A stretch of DNA of 41,854 bases from Hyphomicrobiales bacterium (GCA_004144345.1 SEEL01000030.1:1-41854), one strand, 5' to 3'. Numbered from the stretch's first letter, positions 1 to 8,035 are shown. A program made the numbers and translations. Notes: generated by a model not told the origin, from the sequence alone.

Positions 1-528
1 GGGGTGGCCTGCGGCGATCAGGGGGTGGTCGAAATCGCCGGCGGGGTCGCGGGACATGCCGAGCTTTTCCATGACGCGGCGGCTGGGCTGGTTGCCGCGG
101 AAGGTGAAGGCGACGATCTCGGGGAGGTTCAGCACGGTGAAGCCGTGGTGGAGCCAGGCGGCAGCGGCCTCCGGGGCAAGGCCCTGGCCCCAGAACTCCT
201 GGGCGAGAAGCCAGCCGATTTCGATTTCGGGATTGCCGCGCATGGCGACGCGCAGATCGTCCGGGATGGGCGCGATGCCGAGCCAGCCGACGAGGCGGCC
301 GGTCGCCTTGTGCTCGGCGGCGAAGAAGCTGAGGCTGCCGGCAGTGGTGGCGGCGATGGCCCGATCCATGGCGGCATCGGATTGCTCACGCGTTAGGACG
401 CGCGGGTAGAAGCGGCGCACCTGCGGATCGCCGAGGATTGCCGCCAGCGGGGCGCGATCGCGATCTTCCCATGGCCGCAGCAGCAGCCGCTCGGTTTCGA
501 GCCGCACCGATGCTCCGTCGATCTGCAT
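1..528 (-). CDS. GNAT family N-acetyltransferase (RimJ/RimL type), 3' end cut by window
   Basis: This minus-strand frame stays open from an ATG at 528 to the window edge, so 176 codons are visible and the stop lies outside. The start has a GGGAGG ribosome site about 6 bases upstream. The N-terminus carries the LETERLLLRPW signature of RimJ/RimL-like acetyltransferases (Acetyltransf_3). It is followed by the EIEIGWLL strand, the acetyl-CoA-binding region around FWGQGLAPEA, and the late NQPSRRVMEKLGM segment typical of GNAT folds. Such enzymes move an acetyl group from acetyl-CoA to an amine, often a protein N-terminus or small molecule; the substrate cannot be told here. It lies downstream of HU on the same strand, separated by a strong hairpin, so it is probably a separate unit. 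The family call is solid; the target is unknown. Confidence 0.88.
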   Translation of the reverse strand, partial: MQIDGASVRLETERLLLRPWEDRDRAPLAAILGDPQVRRFYPRVLTREQSDAAMDRAIAATTAGSLSFFAAEHKATGRLVGWLGIAPIPDDLRVAMRGNPEIEIGWLLAQEFWGQGLAPEAAAAWLHHGFTVLNLPEIVAFTFRGNQPSRRVMEKLGMSRDPAGDFDHPLIAAGHP

Positions 529-560
529 GGCGTCCCTCCCGATGTACTCCACAATAGCAC

Positions 561-596
561 AGGCCCGGGGCGATGCTCGCGCAGCGCCCCGGGCCT
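561..596 (-). terminator. Strong GC hairpin downstream of the HU gene
   Basis: A perfect 11-bp inverted repeat (AGGCCCGGGGC at 561-571 and GCCCCGGGCCT at 586-596) encloses a 14-base loop and lies 18 bases beyond the HU stop codon. No T-run follows on either strand, so it may be an inefficient intrinsic terminator or an mRNA-stabilising 3' hairpin. Confidence 0.6.
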
Positions 597-613
597 GATG
601 TGTTCGCCGAAGC

Positions 614-1021
614 TTAGACCGTGGCGGCCTTGAGCTTGGACAGCGGGCGGATCTTGACGCGCACGCTGGCGGGCTTGGCCGCGCCCGGGACCATTTCACC
701 GGTCGACGGGTTGCGGATCAGGGTGCCGGCCTTGCGGGCAGGAACCTTGCGCAGGCTGATCTTGAGCAGGCCCGGCAGGGTGAATTCGCCGATGCCCTTC
801 GGATGGAGCGAGCCGGCCATGACAGCTTCGAGCGTATCGAGCACGCCCTTGGCAGTGGCCTTGGACAGTTCGTTCTTTTCCGCGATGAGGTTGACGAGCG
901 CGGTCTTGGTCAGCGCTTCCTTCACCGGCTGGAGCTTGGCGGGAACAGCCGCGGCCTTCTTGGCCGGGGCCTTCTTGGCGGGTGCCTTTGCGGCGGCTTT
1001 CTTGACGGGCGCTTTGGCCAC
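614..1021 (-). CDS. HU-family DNA-binding protein with Lys/Ala/Pro-rich N-terminal tail
   Basis: This gene encodes a 135-residue nucleoid protein. Residues 1-30 form a low-complexity basic tail built of KAPAKK/KKAA-type units, like the histone-H1-like extensions of some alphaproteobacterial and betaproteobacterial HU proteins. From about residue 35 the usual HU/IHF fold follows, including LVNLIAEKNELSKATAKGVLDTLEAV and a DNA-binding arm region with IRNPSTGEMV. Standard HU is about 90 residues, so the extra length is the tail. The start is GTG at 1021, supported by AAGGAG 8 bases upstream; no ATG fits better. The protein compacts and bends DNA in the nucleoid, and the tail probably adds non-specific DNA binding. 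The gene appears monocistronic, with a hairpin after it. Confidence 0.93.
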   Translation of the reverse strand: MAKAPVKKAAAKAPAKKAPAKKAAAVPAKLQPVKEALTKTALVNLIAEKNELSKATAKGVLDTLEAVMAGSLHPKGIGEFTLPGLLKISLRKVPARKAGTLIRNPSTGEMVPGAAKPASVRVKIRPLSKLKAATV

Positions 1022-1206
1022 GGGGAGTCTCCTTGGATGTTGAAACGGTCAGGAACCAATTACGCAGATTATCAACTGCGCAAGGGCTCACCAACAAACA
1101 GATGAGCGCAAATCACAGCTGGATTGCGACGGCCGTTACAAGCAATCGCGCAAGCGGGTAACGTGATTCCGGTGGCCGCGTCTTTAGCCGCGACGCTGTT
1201 TTTATC

Positions 1207-1941
1207 CTAGAGCGGACGCACAAAAGCCAAGCGCTGCACGGCATAATCGTCGCGCCAGCAGATTGCCGCCTCCCATGCGGCGGCCGCCTGGGCTGCGACA
1301 TCGTGCTCGGCCGGAGCGAGCCCGGCGCCATTATGGGGCAACACCAGATCGAGTTCGGCCACATCGGCATGGGCTTCGTCCCAATCAATCAGCGCAACGC
1401 GATTCGCGGTGATGCGGACATTGCCGGGGCTGTTTGGATTGCCATGCACGGCGCAGATCGGCCGCCCGGCGAGACGGGCCCAGGCGGCGCGGCAGCGGGC
1501 CACGGCCTCGGCCGGCATGGCGCTCAGATCGATGCGCGTGCCCCTGTCGGCGGTCAGCAGATCGGCCGAGGAGCGCCAGCCGGGACGCTGCGGCCAGTTC
1601 GCGGTGAGGCGATGCAACTCGCGCACCGTGTCGCCGACGCGGCGCCAATCGGCGGCGCTGTCGGGCGGGCCGCCTTCCATATAGGTCATCAGCATCAGCC
1701 CGTCGGCGAACAATCTGCCGTCGCTGGTCGGGATCGGCACGGGCACCGCCATGCCATGCCGGTCGAGATGCTGCAGCAGCGCCGCTTCCCAGGCGAGATC
1801 GGCAGCGTTGCGCTTGCCCAGGCGGCCGACGGCGAGCTGGCCGTTGATGCGGACGCTCCACACATCATTGGCGACGCCGCCGGTGAGGCGCTCGAGGCGC
1901 GTGGTGCCGCTGCCCCACAGCGCCAATGCATCCCAGCCCAT
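1207..1941 (-). CDS. APH-like phosphotransferase with HGN in place of HGD
   Basis: The product is 244 residues with an aminoglycoside-phosphotransferase/choline-kinase fold: an N-terminal nucleotide lobe (LTGGVANDVWSVR), then the catalytic loop and a metal-site motif LIDWDEAH (Asp186). The Brenner loop normally reads HGDxxxxN, but here it reads HGNPNSPGN (His166, Gly167, Asn168), so the usual catalytic base Asp is Asn. The downstream Asn174 and Asp186 are retained. Either the enzyme is a pseudokinase, it uses another residue, or it belongs to a subfamily with this natural variant. The ATG at 1941 lies 3 bases past the stop of the HxlR gene, so the two are almost certainly cotranscribed and may be translationally coupled. 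The substrate is unknown; antibiotic resistance should not be inferred. Confidence 0.82.
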   Translation of the reverse strand: MGWDALALWGSGTTRLERLTGGVANDVWSVRINGQLAVGRLGKRNAADLAWEAALLQHLDRHGMAVPVPIPTSDGRLFADGLMLMTYMEGGPPDSAADWRRVGDTVRELHRLTANWPQRPGWRSSADLLTADRGTRIDLSAMPAEAVARCRAAWARLAGRPICAVHGNPNSPGNVRITANRVALIDWDEAHADVAELDLVLPHNGAGLAPAEHDVAAQAAAAWEAAICWRDDYAVQRLAFVRPL

Positions 1942-1944
1942 ACG

Positions 1945-2448
1945 CTAATGAGCCGGCGCGGGTGCGAGGCTGGCCTCATAGGCCGCCTGCATCAGAGCGA
2001 GGACGGAGTTTTGCGGTGGCGGGGCGCCCAGATGCAGATGGCGCAACTCGTCCATGAAATCGGACCAGATCGGCGGGCCACCCGCTTCGAGCACTTGCGC
2101 GCCGCTGAGGAGATCGATCGACGGACGGGCGTGGCGCATGCCCCAGCTGCCCATGACCGCCATCAGCGGCACGAGCTCGATGGCCTTTTCGGTGAGGCTG
2201 TAGACGACGCGCTGCTTGTGGCCGGGATCGGCGCTGCGCGACAGCAGGCCATGGGCGGTGAGACGCTTCAGCCGATCGGTGAGGATATTGGAGGCGATGC
2301 CTTCGAGGCTCTCGGTCAGCAGCGAACGGAAGGTGCGGCGGCGACCGCCAAACATGGTGTCGCGCAGGATGATGAGGCTCCAGCGATCGCCAAAGGTTTC
2401 GAGCGTCAGATTGATCGGGCAGCCCGAGCGGCGCAGTGTGGTCGGCAT
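1945..2448 (-). CDS. HxlR-family winged-helix transcriptional regulator
   Basis: This 167-residue protein begins with the HxlR hallmark: a Cys near the N-terminus (RRSGCPINLTLE) followed by GDRWSLIILRD. It continues through a winged helix (TFRSLL, GIASNILTDRLKRLTAHGLL, VVYSLTEKA). HxlR proteins often sense electrophiles, oxidants or small aldehydes through the N-terminal Cys. It is longer than minimal family members (about 110 residues) because of a C-terminal extension of some 50 residues. I chose the ATG at 2448, which has GGAGGG 6 bases upstream; a TTG further out at 2472 has no such support. It is transcribed divergently from the DHFR-like reductase and directly ahead of the phosphotransferase, so it probably controls one or both. 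Confidence 0.9.
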   Translation of the reverse strand: MPTTLRRSGCPINLTLETFGDRWSLIILRDTMFGGRRRTFRSLLTESLEGIASNILTDRLKRLTAHGLLSRSADPGHKQRVVYSLTEKAIELVPLMAVMGSWGMRHARPSIDLLSGAQVLEAGGPPIWSDFMDELRHLHLGAPPPQNSVLALMQAAYEASLAPAPAH

Positions 2449-2567
2449 CGATCCCTCCAGAACTGGTTGCAAAATAGAGGTGGTTCGCGAGCCCGCCCGA
2501 CTGTTAGCACGATGGGCGGCGCAAATGAATGCGATCCCCCGGATCGCCGCCGATCGAGGATCCGCGC

Positions 2568-3113
2568 ATGGCGAGGCTCACTTACGGATTGCTGCAATCG
2601 CTCGACGGCTATGTAAGCGGTGTCGAGGGCGGGCCGGAACTGCCGATGCCGGGCGACACGCTCAATGCCTATTTCAGCCAGCAGCTGCGCCAGGTGACCG
2701 GCAGCCTCTATGGCCGGCGCATGTATGAGATCATGCGCTATTGGGACAAGGACGAGGCGGAACAGGATCCGGCCGGGCGCGAATTCGCCATGGCGTGGCG
2801 CGCCAAGCCGAAATGGGTGGTGTCACGCACGCTCAAGTCGGTGGGGCCGAACGCGACGCTGGTGAGCGAGGATATGGCGGGCTTCGTGCGCCGGCTGAAG
2901 GCCGAGCATGAAGGCGAGATCGAGGTGGCGGGGCCGGAACTCGCCGCCAGCCTCAGCGCGCTCGGGCTGATCGATGAATATCACCTCTATGTGCGGGCCG
3001 TCGTGCTGGGCGGCGGCAAGCCGTTCTTTGCCGGCCCGGTGCCGCCGCTCCGCTTCGTCGCCGCCGAAGAACTGGGCGAGGATTGCGTGAAGCTCGTCTA
3101 CGCGCCGGCGTGA
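2568..3113 (+). CDS. Dihydrofolate reductase/RibD C-terminal-domain family protein
   Basis: The product is 181 residues and belongs to the RibD_C/DHFR-like superfamily found as stand-alone proteins next to regulators. The N-terminus LTYGLLQSLDGYVSG matches the opening beta strand with the SLDG motif. The middle has LYGRRMYEIMRYW (the YGRKTYE-like motif) and WVVSRTL. The C-terminal half has EVAGPELAASLSALGLIDEYHL and VVLGGGKPFFAG, the usual NADPH-fold end. These proteins are assumed to be NADPH-dependent reductases of unknown substrates and are not the housekeeping folate enzyme. The start at 2568 has GAGGA 8 bases upstream. The gene is divergent from HxlR, and the 119-base gap between them probably holds both promoters. 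Confidence 0.88.
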   Translation: MARLTYGLLQSLDGYVSGVEGGPELPMPGDTLNAYFSQQLRQVTGSLYGRRMYEIMRYWDKDEAEQDPAGREFAMAWRAKPKWVVSRTLKSVGPNATLVSEDMAGFVRRLKAEHEGEIEVAGPELAASLSALGLIDEYHLYVRAVVLGGGKPFFAGPVPPLRFVAAEELGEDCVKLVYAPA

Positions 3114-3135
3114 CGCCGCGGCGGTGCATTTCCGC

Positions 3136-3166
3136 TTGACCCTCTAGTGGCTAGAGGTTTTAGAGC
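3136..3166 (+). promoter_or_regulatory. MerR-type metal-responsive promoter of the P-type ATPase gene
   Basis: A TTGACC -35 box (3136-3141) is separated by about 19 bases from a TAGAGC/TTAGAG -10 region. A dyad, CCTCTAG-TGG-CTAGAGG (3141-3157), fills the spacer. An overlong spacer occupied by a dyad is the classic architecture of promoters controlled by MerR-family activators such as CadR, PbrR, ZntR or CueR, which untwist the DNA when metal binds. It sits 33 bases before the ATPase start codon. No MerR gene is present nearby. Confidence 0.8.
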
Positions 3167-3198
3167 CAGTGTCGACCTGATGATTTGAGGACGACGCC

Positions 3199-5373
3199 AT
3201 GGCCGATTCAGCTGCAGAAACCGCCCGTTTCCGGGTGGAGGGCATGGATTGCGCGGCCTGCGCGACCAAGATCGAAACCGCGGTGCGGCGGGTGCCGGGC
3301 GTGACGGAGGCCAGCGCCTCGTTCACGGCGGGCACGCTCAACGTCACCCATGATGGCAGCGCCCAGCGCGCGGCGATCGAGAAGGCGGTGCGCCATGTCG
3401 GCTATGGCGTGGCCGGCGCCGACCGCAAACCCTCCCCTGCCCTGGCACATGATCACGATCATGATGATGGCGACGCGCACGGGCATGGCGACGGCGAGTC
3501 GCATTTCGAGCTTGGCCAAGGCCCTTGGTGGAAGACGAGGAAGGCGATGCTGGCGGGCGGCACGGCCGTCGCGATGCTCGCGGCCTATCTCATCACGCTG
3601 GTGGCGCCGGAGATCGGGCACTGGGCCTTCCTCGGCGCGCTGGCGCTCGGCCTCGTGCCGATCGGCTGGCGGGCCTTTACCGGCGCGACCAGTGGAACAC
3701 CGTTCTCAATCGAAACATTGATGACCATTGCCGCCATCGGCGCGGTGATCATCGGCGCGACCGAGGAAGCGGCGACGGTGGTGCTGCTGTTCCTCGTGGG
3801 CGAATTGCTGGAGGGCATTGCGGCGCGGCGGGCGCGCGCCTCGATCCAGAGCCTCAGCGACCTCGTGCCGAAGACTGCGCTGGTGGAGGAGAACGGCGCG
3901 ACGCGCGAGGTGCCGGCGGCGAGCCTCAAGGTGGGCATGACGATTCTCGTGCGGCCGGGCGACCGCATGCCGGCCGATGGGCAGATCATCGAGGGCAGCA
4001 GTGCCATCGACGAAGCGCCGGTGACGGGCGAAAGCGTGCCGAAGCGCAAGAGCGCCGGCGACGAGGTGTTCGCCGGCACCATCAACACCGACGCGGTATT
4101 GCGCGTGAAGGTGATGGCGGCGGCGGCCGACAATACGATTGCGCGCGTGGTGCGGCTGGTCGAAGAAGCGCAGGAGAGCAAGGCGCCGACGGAGCGCTTC
4201 ATCGACCGCTTCTCGCGCTGGTACACGCCGGGCGTGCTGGTCGTTGGCGCGCTGGTGGCCATCGTGCCGCCGCTGCTGTTCGGACAGGACTGGAGCGAGT
4301 GGATCTACAAGGGGCTGGCGACACTCCTCATCGGCTGCCCCTGCGCGCTGGTCATCTCGACGCCGGCGGCGATCGCGGCGGGCCTCTCCAATGGCGCGAA
4401 GCGCGGCATGCTGCTGAAGGGCGGCGCGGTGCTCGAAAACCTGCGGCGCATCAACATGGTGGCGCTCGACAAGACCGGCACGCTGACGGCGGGCAAGCCC
4501 GCGGTCACCGATATCGTGGCGCTCGACGGCACCAGCGAGACGCAGATCCTGTCGCTGGCGGCGGCGCTCGAAACCGGCTCGAGCCATCCGCTGGCCGTCG
4601 CGATCCTGGCGCGAGCGAAGGAGGCGAAGGCGCCGGTGCCCCCCGCCACGGCGGCACGCGCCATTGCCGGCAAGGGTGTCAGCGCGCGCGTCGGCGGCAA
4701 GGAGGTGCTGCTCGCTTCGGCCAGTGGCGCCGGGGTCGAGCTGGGGGCGCTCGTGCCGCGTATCGATGCGCTGAACGACGACGGCAAGACCGTCTCGGTG
4801 CTGGTGGTCGATGGCGCGGCGCTGGGCCTGATCGCGATGCGCGACGAGCCGCGTGACGATGCGCGTGAGGGTCTCGCCGCGCTCAGGACGCTCGGCATCG
4901 GCACGGTGATGCTGACCGGCGACAATGCGCGCACCGCGGCGGCGATCGGGCGCGATCTCGGCATCGAGGTCAGGGCCGGGCTGCTGCCGGAGGACAAGCA
5001 GCGCATCGTGCGCGAGCTGATGAGTCAGGGGCGCGTGGTTGCCAAGGTCGGCGACGGCATCAATGACGCACCGGCGCTGGCGGCGGCCGATATCGGCATC
5101 GCCATGGGTGGCGGCACCGATGTGGCGCTGGAGACGGCAGATGCGGCAGTGCTGCATGGCCGCGTCGGCGACATTGCCGCCATGGTGCGGCTATCGCAGG
5201 GCGTGATGCGCAATATTGGGCAGAACATCACCATCTCGCTCGGCCTCAAGGCGGTGTTCCTCGTGACGACGCTGATCGGCATAACCGGCCTCTGGCCCGC
5301 CATCCTCGCCGATACCGGCGCCACGGTCCTCGTCACCGCCAACGCCCTGCGGCTGCTCCGCGCGAAGAGCTAA
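3199..5373 (+). CDS. zntA: Heavy-metal-translocating P1B-type ATPase, ZntA/CadA-like (Zn/Cd/Pb export)
   Basis: This 724-residue inner-membrane pump exports divalent soft metals using ATP. The N-terminal HMA domain contains GMDCAAC (Cys18, Cys21). A His/Asp-rich linker follows (about residues 80-100, HDHDHDDGDAHGHG), which may buffer metal. The core has the CPC transmembrane motif (Cys380-Pro381-Cys382), the phosphorylated Asp424 in DKTGTLT, the SSHPLA nucleotide-site motif, and a GDGINDAPAL hinge. C-terminal GLKAVF and DTGATVLVTANALRLL match the last two helices of the P1B-2 group, which points to Zn/Cd/Pb rather than Cu. ATG 3199 follows TTGAGGACGACGCC, giving GAGG about 8 bases upstream. 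The promoter ahead is of MerR type. No accessory chaperone gene is adjacent. Confidence 0.95.
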   Translation: MADSAAETARFRVEGMDCAACATKIETAVRRVPGVTEASASFTAGTLNVTHDGSAQRAAIEKAVRHVGYGVAGADRKPSPALAHDHDHDDGDAHGHGDGESHFELGQGPWWKTRKAMLAGGTAVAMLAAYLITLVAPEIGHWAFLGALALGLVPIGWRAFTGATSGTPFSIETLMTIAAIGAVIIGATEEAATVVLLFLVGELLEGIAARRARASIQSLSDLVPKTALVEENGATREVPAASLKVGMTILVRPGDRMPADGQIIEGSSAIDEAPVTGESVPKRKSAGDEVFAGTINTDAVLRVKVMAAAADNTIARVVRLVEEAQESKAPTERFIDRFSRWYTPGVLVVGALVAIVPPLLFGQDWSEWIYKGLATLLIGCPCALVISTPAAIAAGLSNGAKRGMLLKGGAVLENLRRINMVALDKTGTLTAGKPAVTDIVALDGTSETQILSLAAALETGSSHPLAVAILARAKEAKAPVPPATAARAIAGKGVSARVGGKEVLLASASGAGVELGALVPRIDALNDDGKTVSVLVVDGAALGLIAMRDEPRDDAREGLAALRTLGIGTVMLTGDNARTAAAIGRDLGIEVRAGLLPEDKQRIVRELMSQGRVVAKVGDGINDAPALAAADIGIAMGGGTDVALETADAAVLHGRVGDIAAMVRLSQGVMRNIGQNITISLGLKAVFLVTTLIGITGLWPAILADTGATVLVTANALRLLRAKS

Positions 5374-5410
5374 GGGGCGCCATCACATTAAAGTTTCTTC
5401 ATTCTGGGAA

Positions 5411-5430
5411 GGCGCAAGCTTGGCGCAAGC
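5411..5430 (+). promoter_or_regulatory. Tandem 9-mer direct repeat, candidate OmpR/PhoB-type operator
   Basis: GGCGCAAGC occurs at 5411-5419 and again at 5422-5430, an 11-base period with a TT spacer. Identical half-sites one helical turn apart are the pattern bound by winged-helix response regulators of the OmpR/PhoB family. The site lies 84 bases upstream of the small secreted-protein gene, and an OmpR-family regulator is encoded just downstream at 5859. Binding by that regulator is an inference. Confidence 0.55.
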
Positions 5431-5513
5431 CAGGGCTCCTACATGTCGCGTCATGACGAGTTGGCCAAGACCTCCCTCTCCGGGCCGGCACGTCAAAAAT
5501 AGGAGTACCTAGA

Positions 5514-5729
5514 ATGACCAAGACGATCACCACGCTTGCTCTCGCGGCCCTGATGGCCGGCGCTTCGACGCTGAGCTTTGCCGCTCCGGCCGAGACCGAT
5601 GCGTTCAAGGCGAACGACAACACTGCCACCTGGACCTCGCCGGAATGCGAGCAGCCGGGCACCAAGGAAGCCCATCCGGGCTGGTTCAACCTCGGCGGCT
5701 ACTGCAACCCGTACGACTACGACGATTGA
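5514..5729 (+). CDS. Small secreted protein of 71 residues, unknown function
   Basis: The start ATG has AGGAG 9 bases upstream. Residues 1-24 are a clear Sec signal peptide with a basic N-terminus, an Ala/Leu-rich core and an AXA-type cleavage site at SFA-A. The mature part is about 48 residues, acidic and polar, with exactly two cysteines (in the SPECEQ and GYCNP motifs) that could form one disulfide in the periplasm. It ends in an Asp/Tyr-rich tail. I recognise no family. A tandem repeat resembling an OmpR-type operator precedes it, and a strong hairpin then the two-component genes follow. It may therefore be the main target or an accessory ligand of that system, but this is inference from position only. 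Confidence 0.75.
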   Translation: MTKTITTLALAALMAGASTLSFAAPAETDAFKANDNTATWTSPECEQPGTKEAHPGWFNLGGYCNPYDYDD

Positions 5730-5736
5730 TCCCGAC

Positions 5737-5762
5737 AGTCGGGCCGGTAAGCCGGCCCGACT
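5737..5762 (+). terminator. Hairpin between the small secreted protein and the response regulator
   Basis: AGTCGGGCCGG (5737-5747) pairs perfectly with CCGGCCCGACT (5752-5762) around a 4-base loop, starting 8 bases after the stop codon. There is no T-run, so read-through into the downstream two-component genes is possible. It would favour high expression of the small gene over the regulators. Confidence 0.65.
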
Positions 5763-5858
5763 CTCACCCCATTCGCGGCAGGGCGCGCACTGGCCGCACC
5801 CTGATGCCGCAATCTCTCCTCATTTCAGTCGCCATCAGCAGCGCCTATGGAGGTGCCG

Positions 5859-6530
5859 ATGAGGCTCTTGCTCGTTGAGGACGAACCCGACATGGCGGCC
5901 CTGCTCCGCGGGGCGCTGACGCGCAGTGACTTCGTCACCGATTGCGTGCCCTCGATCGAACAGGCGATCGAGGCCATTGAAACAATTTCGCACGACCTCG
6001 TGATCCTCGACCGCCATCTCGAAGATGGCGATGGCGCGACGCTGATCCCGCATATCCGCAAGCGCCGGCCGCATGCGCCGATCGTGGTGCTGTCGGCCAA
6101 GGGTTCGACCACCGACCGGATCGAGGGGCTTGACCTCGGCGCCGACGATTATCTCGCAAAGCCCTTCGTGATCGACGAATTGCTGGCGCGGCTGCGCGCC
6201 GTGATGCGGCGGCCAAGCCATGTGGAGACGGCGCCGGTGGCGATGGGCAATGTGGCGCTCGACCAGCAGCACAGCGAAGTGGTGGTGAGCGGCGTGCCGC
6301 TCGATCTGCCGCGGCGTGAATATCTCGTGCTCGAAAGCCTTATCCGGCGTGCCGGGCGCACGGTGCGGCGGGCGCAGCTGGAAGAAGAAGTGTATGGCGC
6401 CGATGACGAGATCCAGTCGAACTCGCTCGAGGCGCATATCTCGCGGCTCAGGCGCAAGCTTGCCGATGCGGGCAGCACGGTGGAAATCCATCCGGTGCGC
6501 GGGGTCGGCTATCTGCTGAAGCTCGCATGA
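5859..6530 (+). CDS. OmpR-family two-component response regulator
   Basis: The product is 223 residues with two domains. The receiver (about 1-115) opens with LLLVEDEPD, has the phospho-acceptor Asp51 in VILDRHLEDGDG, and carries the Lys switch in DDYLAKPF. The C-terminal winged helix (about 125-220) ends with the typical RRKLADAG...VRGVGYLL segment. It resembles the QseB/TctD/PmrA group. The start is taken at 5859, with GGAGG 5-6 bases upstream; an earlier ATG at 5847 overlaps that ribosome site and would add only four residues. Its stop overlaps the ATG of the sensor kinase by the ATGA arrangement, so translation is coupled. A likely target site is the tandem repeat at 5411-5430. Confidence 0.95.
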   Translation: MRLLLVEDEPDMAALLRGALTRSDFVTDCVPSIEQAIEAIETISHDLVILDRHLEDGDGATLIPHIRKRRPHAPIVVLSAKGSTTDRIEGLDLGADDYLAKPFVIDELLARLRAVMRRPSHVETAPVAMGNVALDQQHSEVVVSGVPLDLPRREYLVLESLIRRAGRTVRRAQLEEEVYGADDEIQSNSLEAHISRLRRKLADAGSTVEIHPVRGVGYLLKLA

Positions 6531-7942
6531 GCGCGCCGGGCAAGCCGATCCGGCTGGAGCGCCGGCTGACGCGTCACATGATCCTGGTTCAGGCGGTGGT
6601 GCTGCTGCTGTTCTTCAGCGTCATCGCCCTGCCGCTCGCGGTCTATCCGGCGCTGCGCTATCTGGGCCCGAACAAGCCGCTCGACCCCGCCAACACGACG
6701 ATCTTCGCCGAAGCCATCCGCGCCAATGCGAATGGCACGGGGCGGGTGGAGATGACGCCGCGTCTCGATGTGCTGGTGCGTGAGCATCCGCGGGCCTGGT
6801 TCTACGCGACCACGGCGAGCGGCACGAAGATCTCCTATGGCGTGATCCCCGAATATTATGACGGGCTGCTGCCCTCGCTGTGGGTGTTCGAGACCGCCAA
6901 TATCCGGCCCGCCGATTCCGAATATTCGGAGCTCCAGCTCGACAAGCATGTGAGCGAGATGGGCGATGTGATGGTTGCCTCGGGCGGCGGCAAGCGGCTC
7001 GGCATCGCCTCGATGATCGGCATGTTCTGGGCGCTGTCGAGCATCGCCATCCTCGTCCTGCTGTCGGTGGCGGCGGCGCTGATCATTCCGCGCGTCATCC
7101 GGCGCGAACTGCGCGGCATCAAGAACGCCGCAGCGCAGGCCAACCTGATCGACAGCAATTCGCGCGGCGCGCGGTTGCCCACGGCTGACGTGCCCGAGGA
7201 AGTGCGGGCGCTGGTCGACGCGGTGAATGGCGCGCTGGAGCGGCTCGACCGCTCCTATGAACAGCGCGAGCGCTTCCTTGCCGATTCCGCGCATGAATTG
7301 CGGACGCCCATCGCGATCCTCCAGACGCGGCTCGAGACGGCAGAACCCTTCGCCGAGCGCGGGCGGCTGCTGGTAGATGTGGCGCGGCTTTCGAGCCTTG
7401 CGGACCAATTGCTCGACCTGCAACGCATCGACCATGATGGCAGCGCCATGCGGCCGCTCGATCTGGTGGAGCTGGCCGAGGTGGTGGTGGGCGACCTTGC
7501 GCCGCTTGCCATCAATGCGGGCTACGAGATCGGCCTCAACTCGCCGCCGCACAAGGTAATGGTACGCGGCGATGGCAGCAGCCTCGCGCGGGCGCTGGCC
7601 AATCTGGTGCAGAACGCCATCGCGCATGGCAATCAAGGCGGACAGATCACCGTCGAAGTGACAAGCGCGGGTAGCATTTCGGTCAATGATGACGGGCCGG
7701 GCATCGCCAGCGCCGACCGGACGCGCATCTTCGAGCCATTCTACCGGCTGAAGCCGCAGCCGAAGGGCGCCGGGCTCGGGCTCAATCTGGTGGCTTCGAT
7801 CGTGCAGCGGCACGAGGGCCGGATCGTGGTGGGAGAATCGGAAAGCGGTGGCGCGCGGTTCGAAATCACCCTGCCGCTCGGCGCGGCGAACCCGGTCAAT
7901 GCGCCAAAGGAAGAGGCGCGGCCCTCGCCTGCCCTTCCATAA
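6527..7942 (+). CDS. Membrane sensor histidine kinase
   Basis: This 471-residue protein has a membrane helix at about residues 17-42, a periplasmic sensor loop of roughly 120 residues, and a second helix at about 165-188 (FWALSSIAILVLLSVAAAL). It then has a HAMP-like linker and a HisKA domain with His256 in SAHELRTPIAIL. The ATPase domain has an N-box at ANLVQNAIAHG, then DDGPGI and GAGLGLNLV. It is the partner of the regulator, whose stop codon it overlaps. The periplasmic loop contains no motif I recognise. Its neighbours, a metal exporter and a secreted cysteine-containing protein, make an envelope or metal signal plausible but unproven. The C-terminal tail after residue 455 looks unstructured. 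Confidence 0.93.
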   Translation: MSAPGKPIRLERRLTRHMILVQAVVLLLFFSVIALPLAVYPALRYLGPNKPLDPANTTIFAEAIRANANGTGRVEMTPRLDVLVREHPRAWFYATTASGTKISYGVIPEYYDGLLPSLWVFETANIRPADSEYSELQLDKHVSEMGDVMVASGGGKRLGIASMIGMFWALSSIAILVLLSVAAALIIPRVIRRELRGIKNAAAQANLIDSNSRGARLPTADVPEEVRALVDAVNGALERLDRSYEQRERFLADSAHELRTPIAILQTRLETAEPFAERGRLLVDVARLSSLADQLLDLQRIDHDGSAMRPLDLVELAEVVVGDLAPLAINAGYEIGLNSPPHKVMVRGDGSSLARALANLVQNAIAHGNQGGQITVEVTSAGSISVNDDGPGIASADRTRIFEPFYRLKPQPKGAGLGLNLVASIVQRHEGRIVVGESESGGARFEITLPLGAANPVNAPKEEARPSPALP

Positions 7943-8035
7943 ATGGCGACGAGATAGTTCAGTTCAAGAATTGGCAGCGCGCTTTTTGTGCGTAAGGTCC
8001 GGCACCCTCGCAAGGCGCAAGGGAGCTGGACATGA

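Noticed and set aside
561-596. Attachment site or IS end
   Set aside because: A simple gene-end hairpin with no flanking duplication or transposase.
3525-4856. Long plus-strand frame overlapping the P-type ATPase
   Set aside because: Out-of-frame shadow of an unmistakable ATPase, with very Arg/Gly-rich low-complexity sequence.
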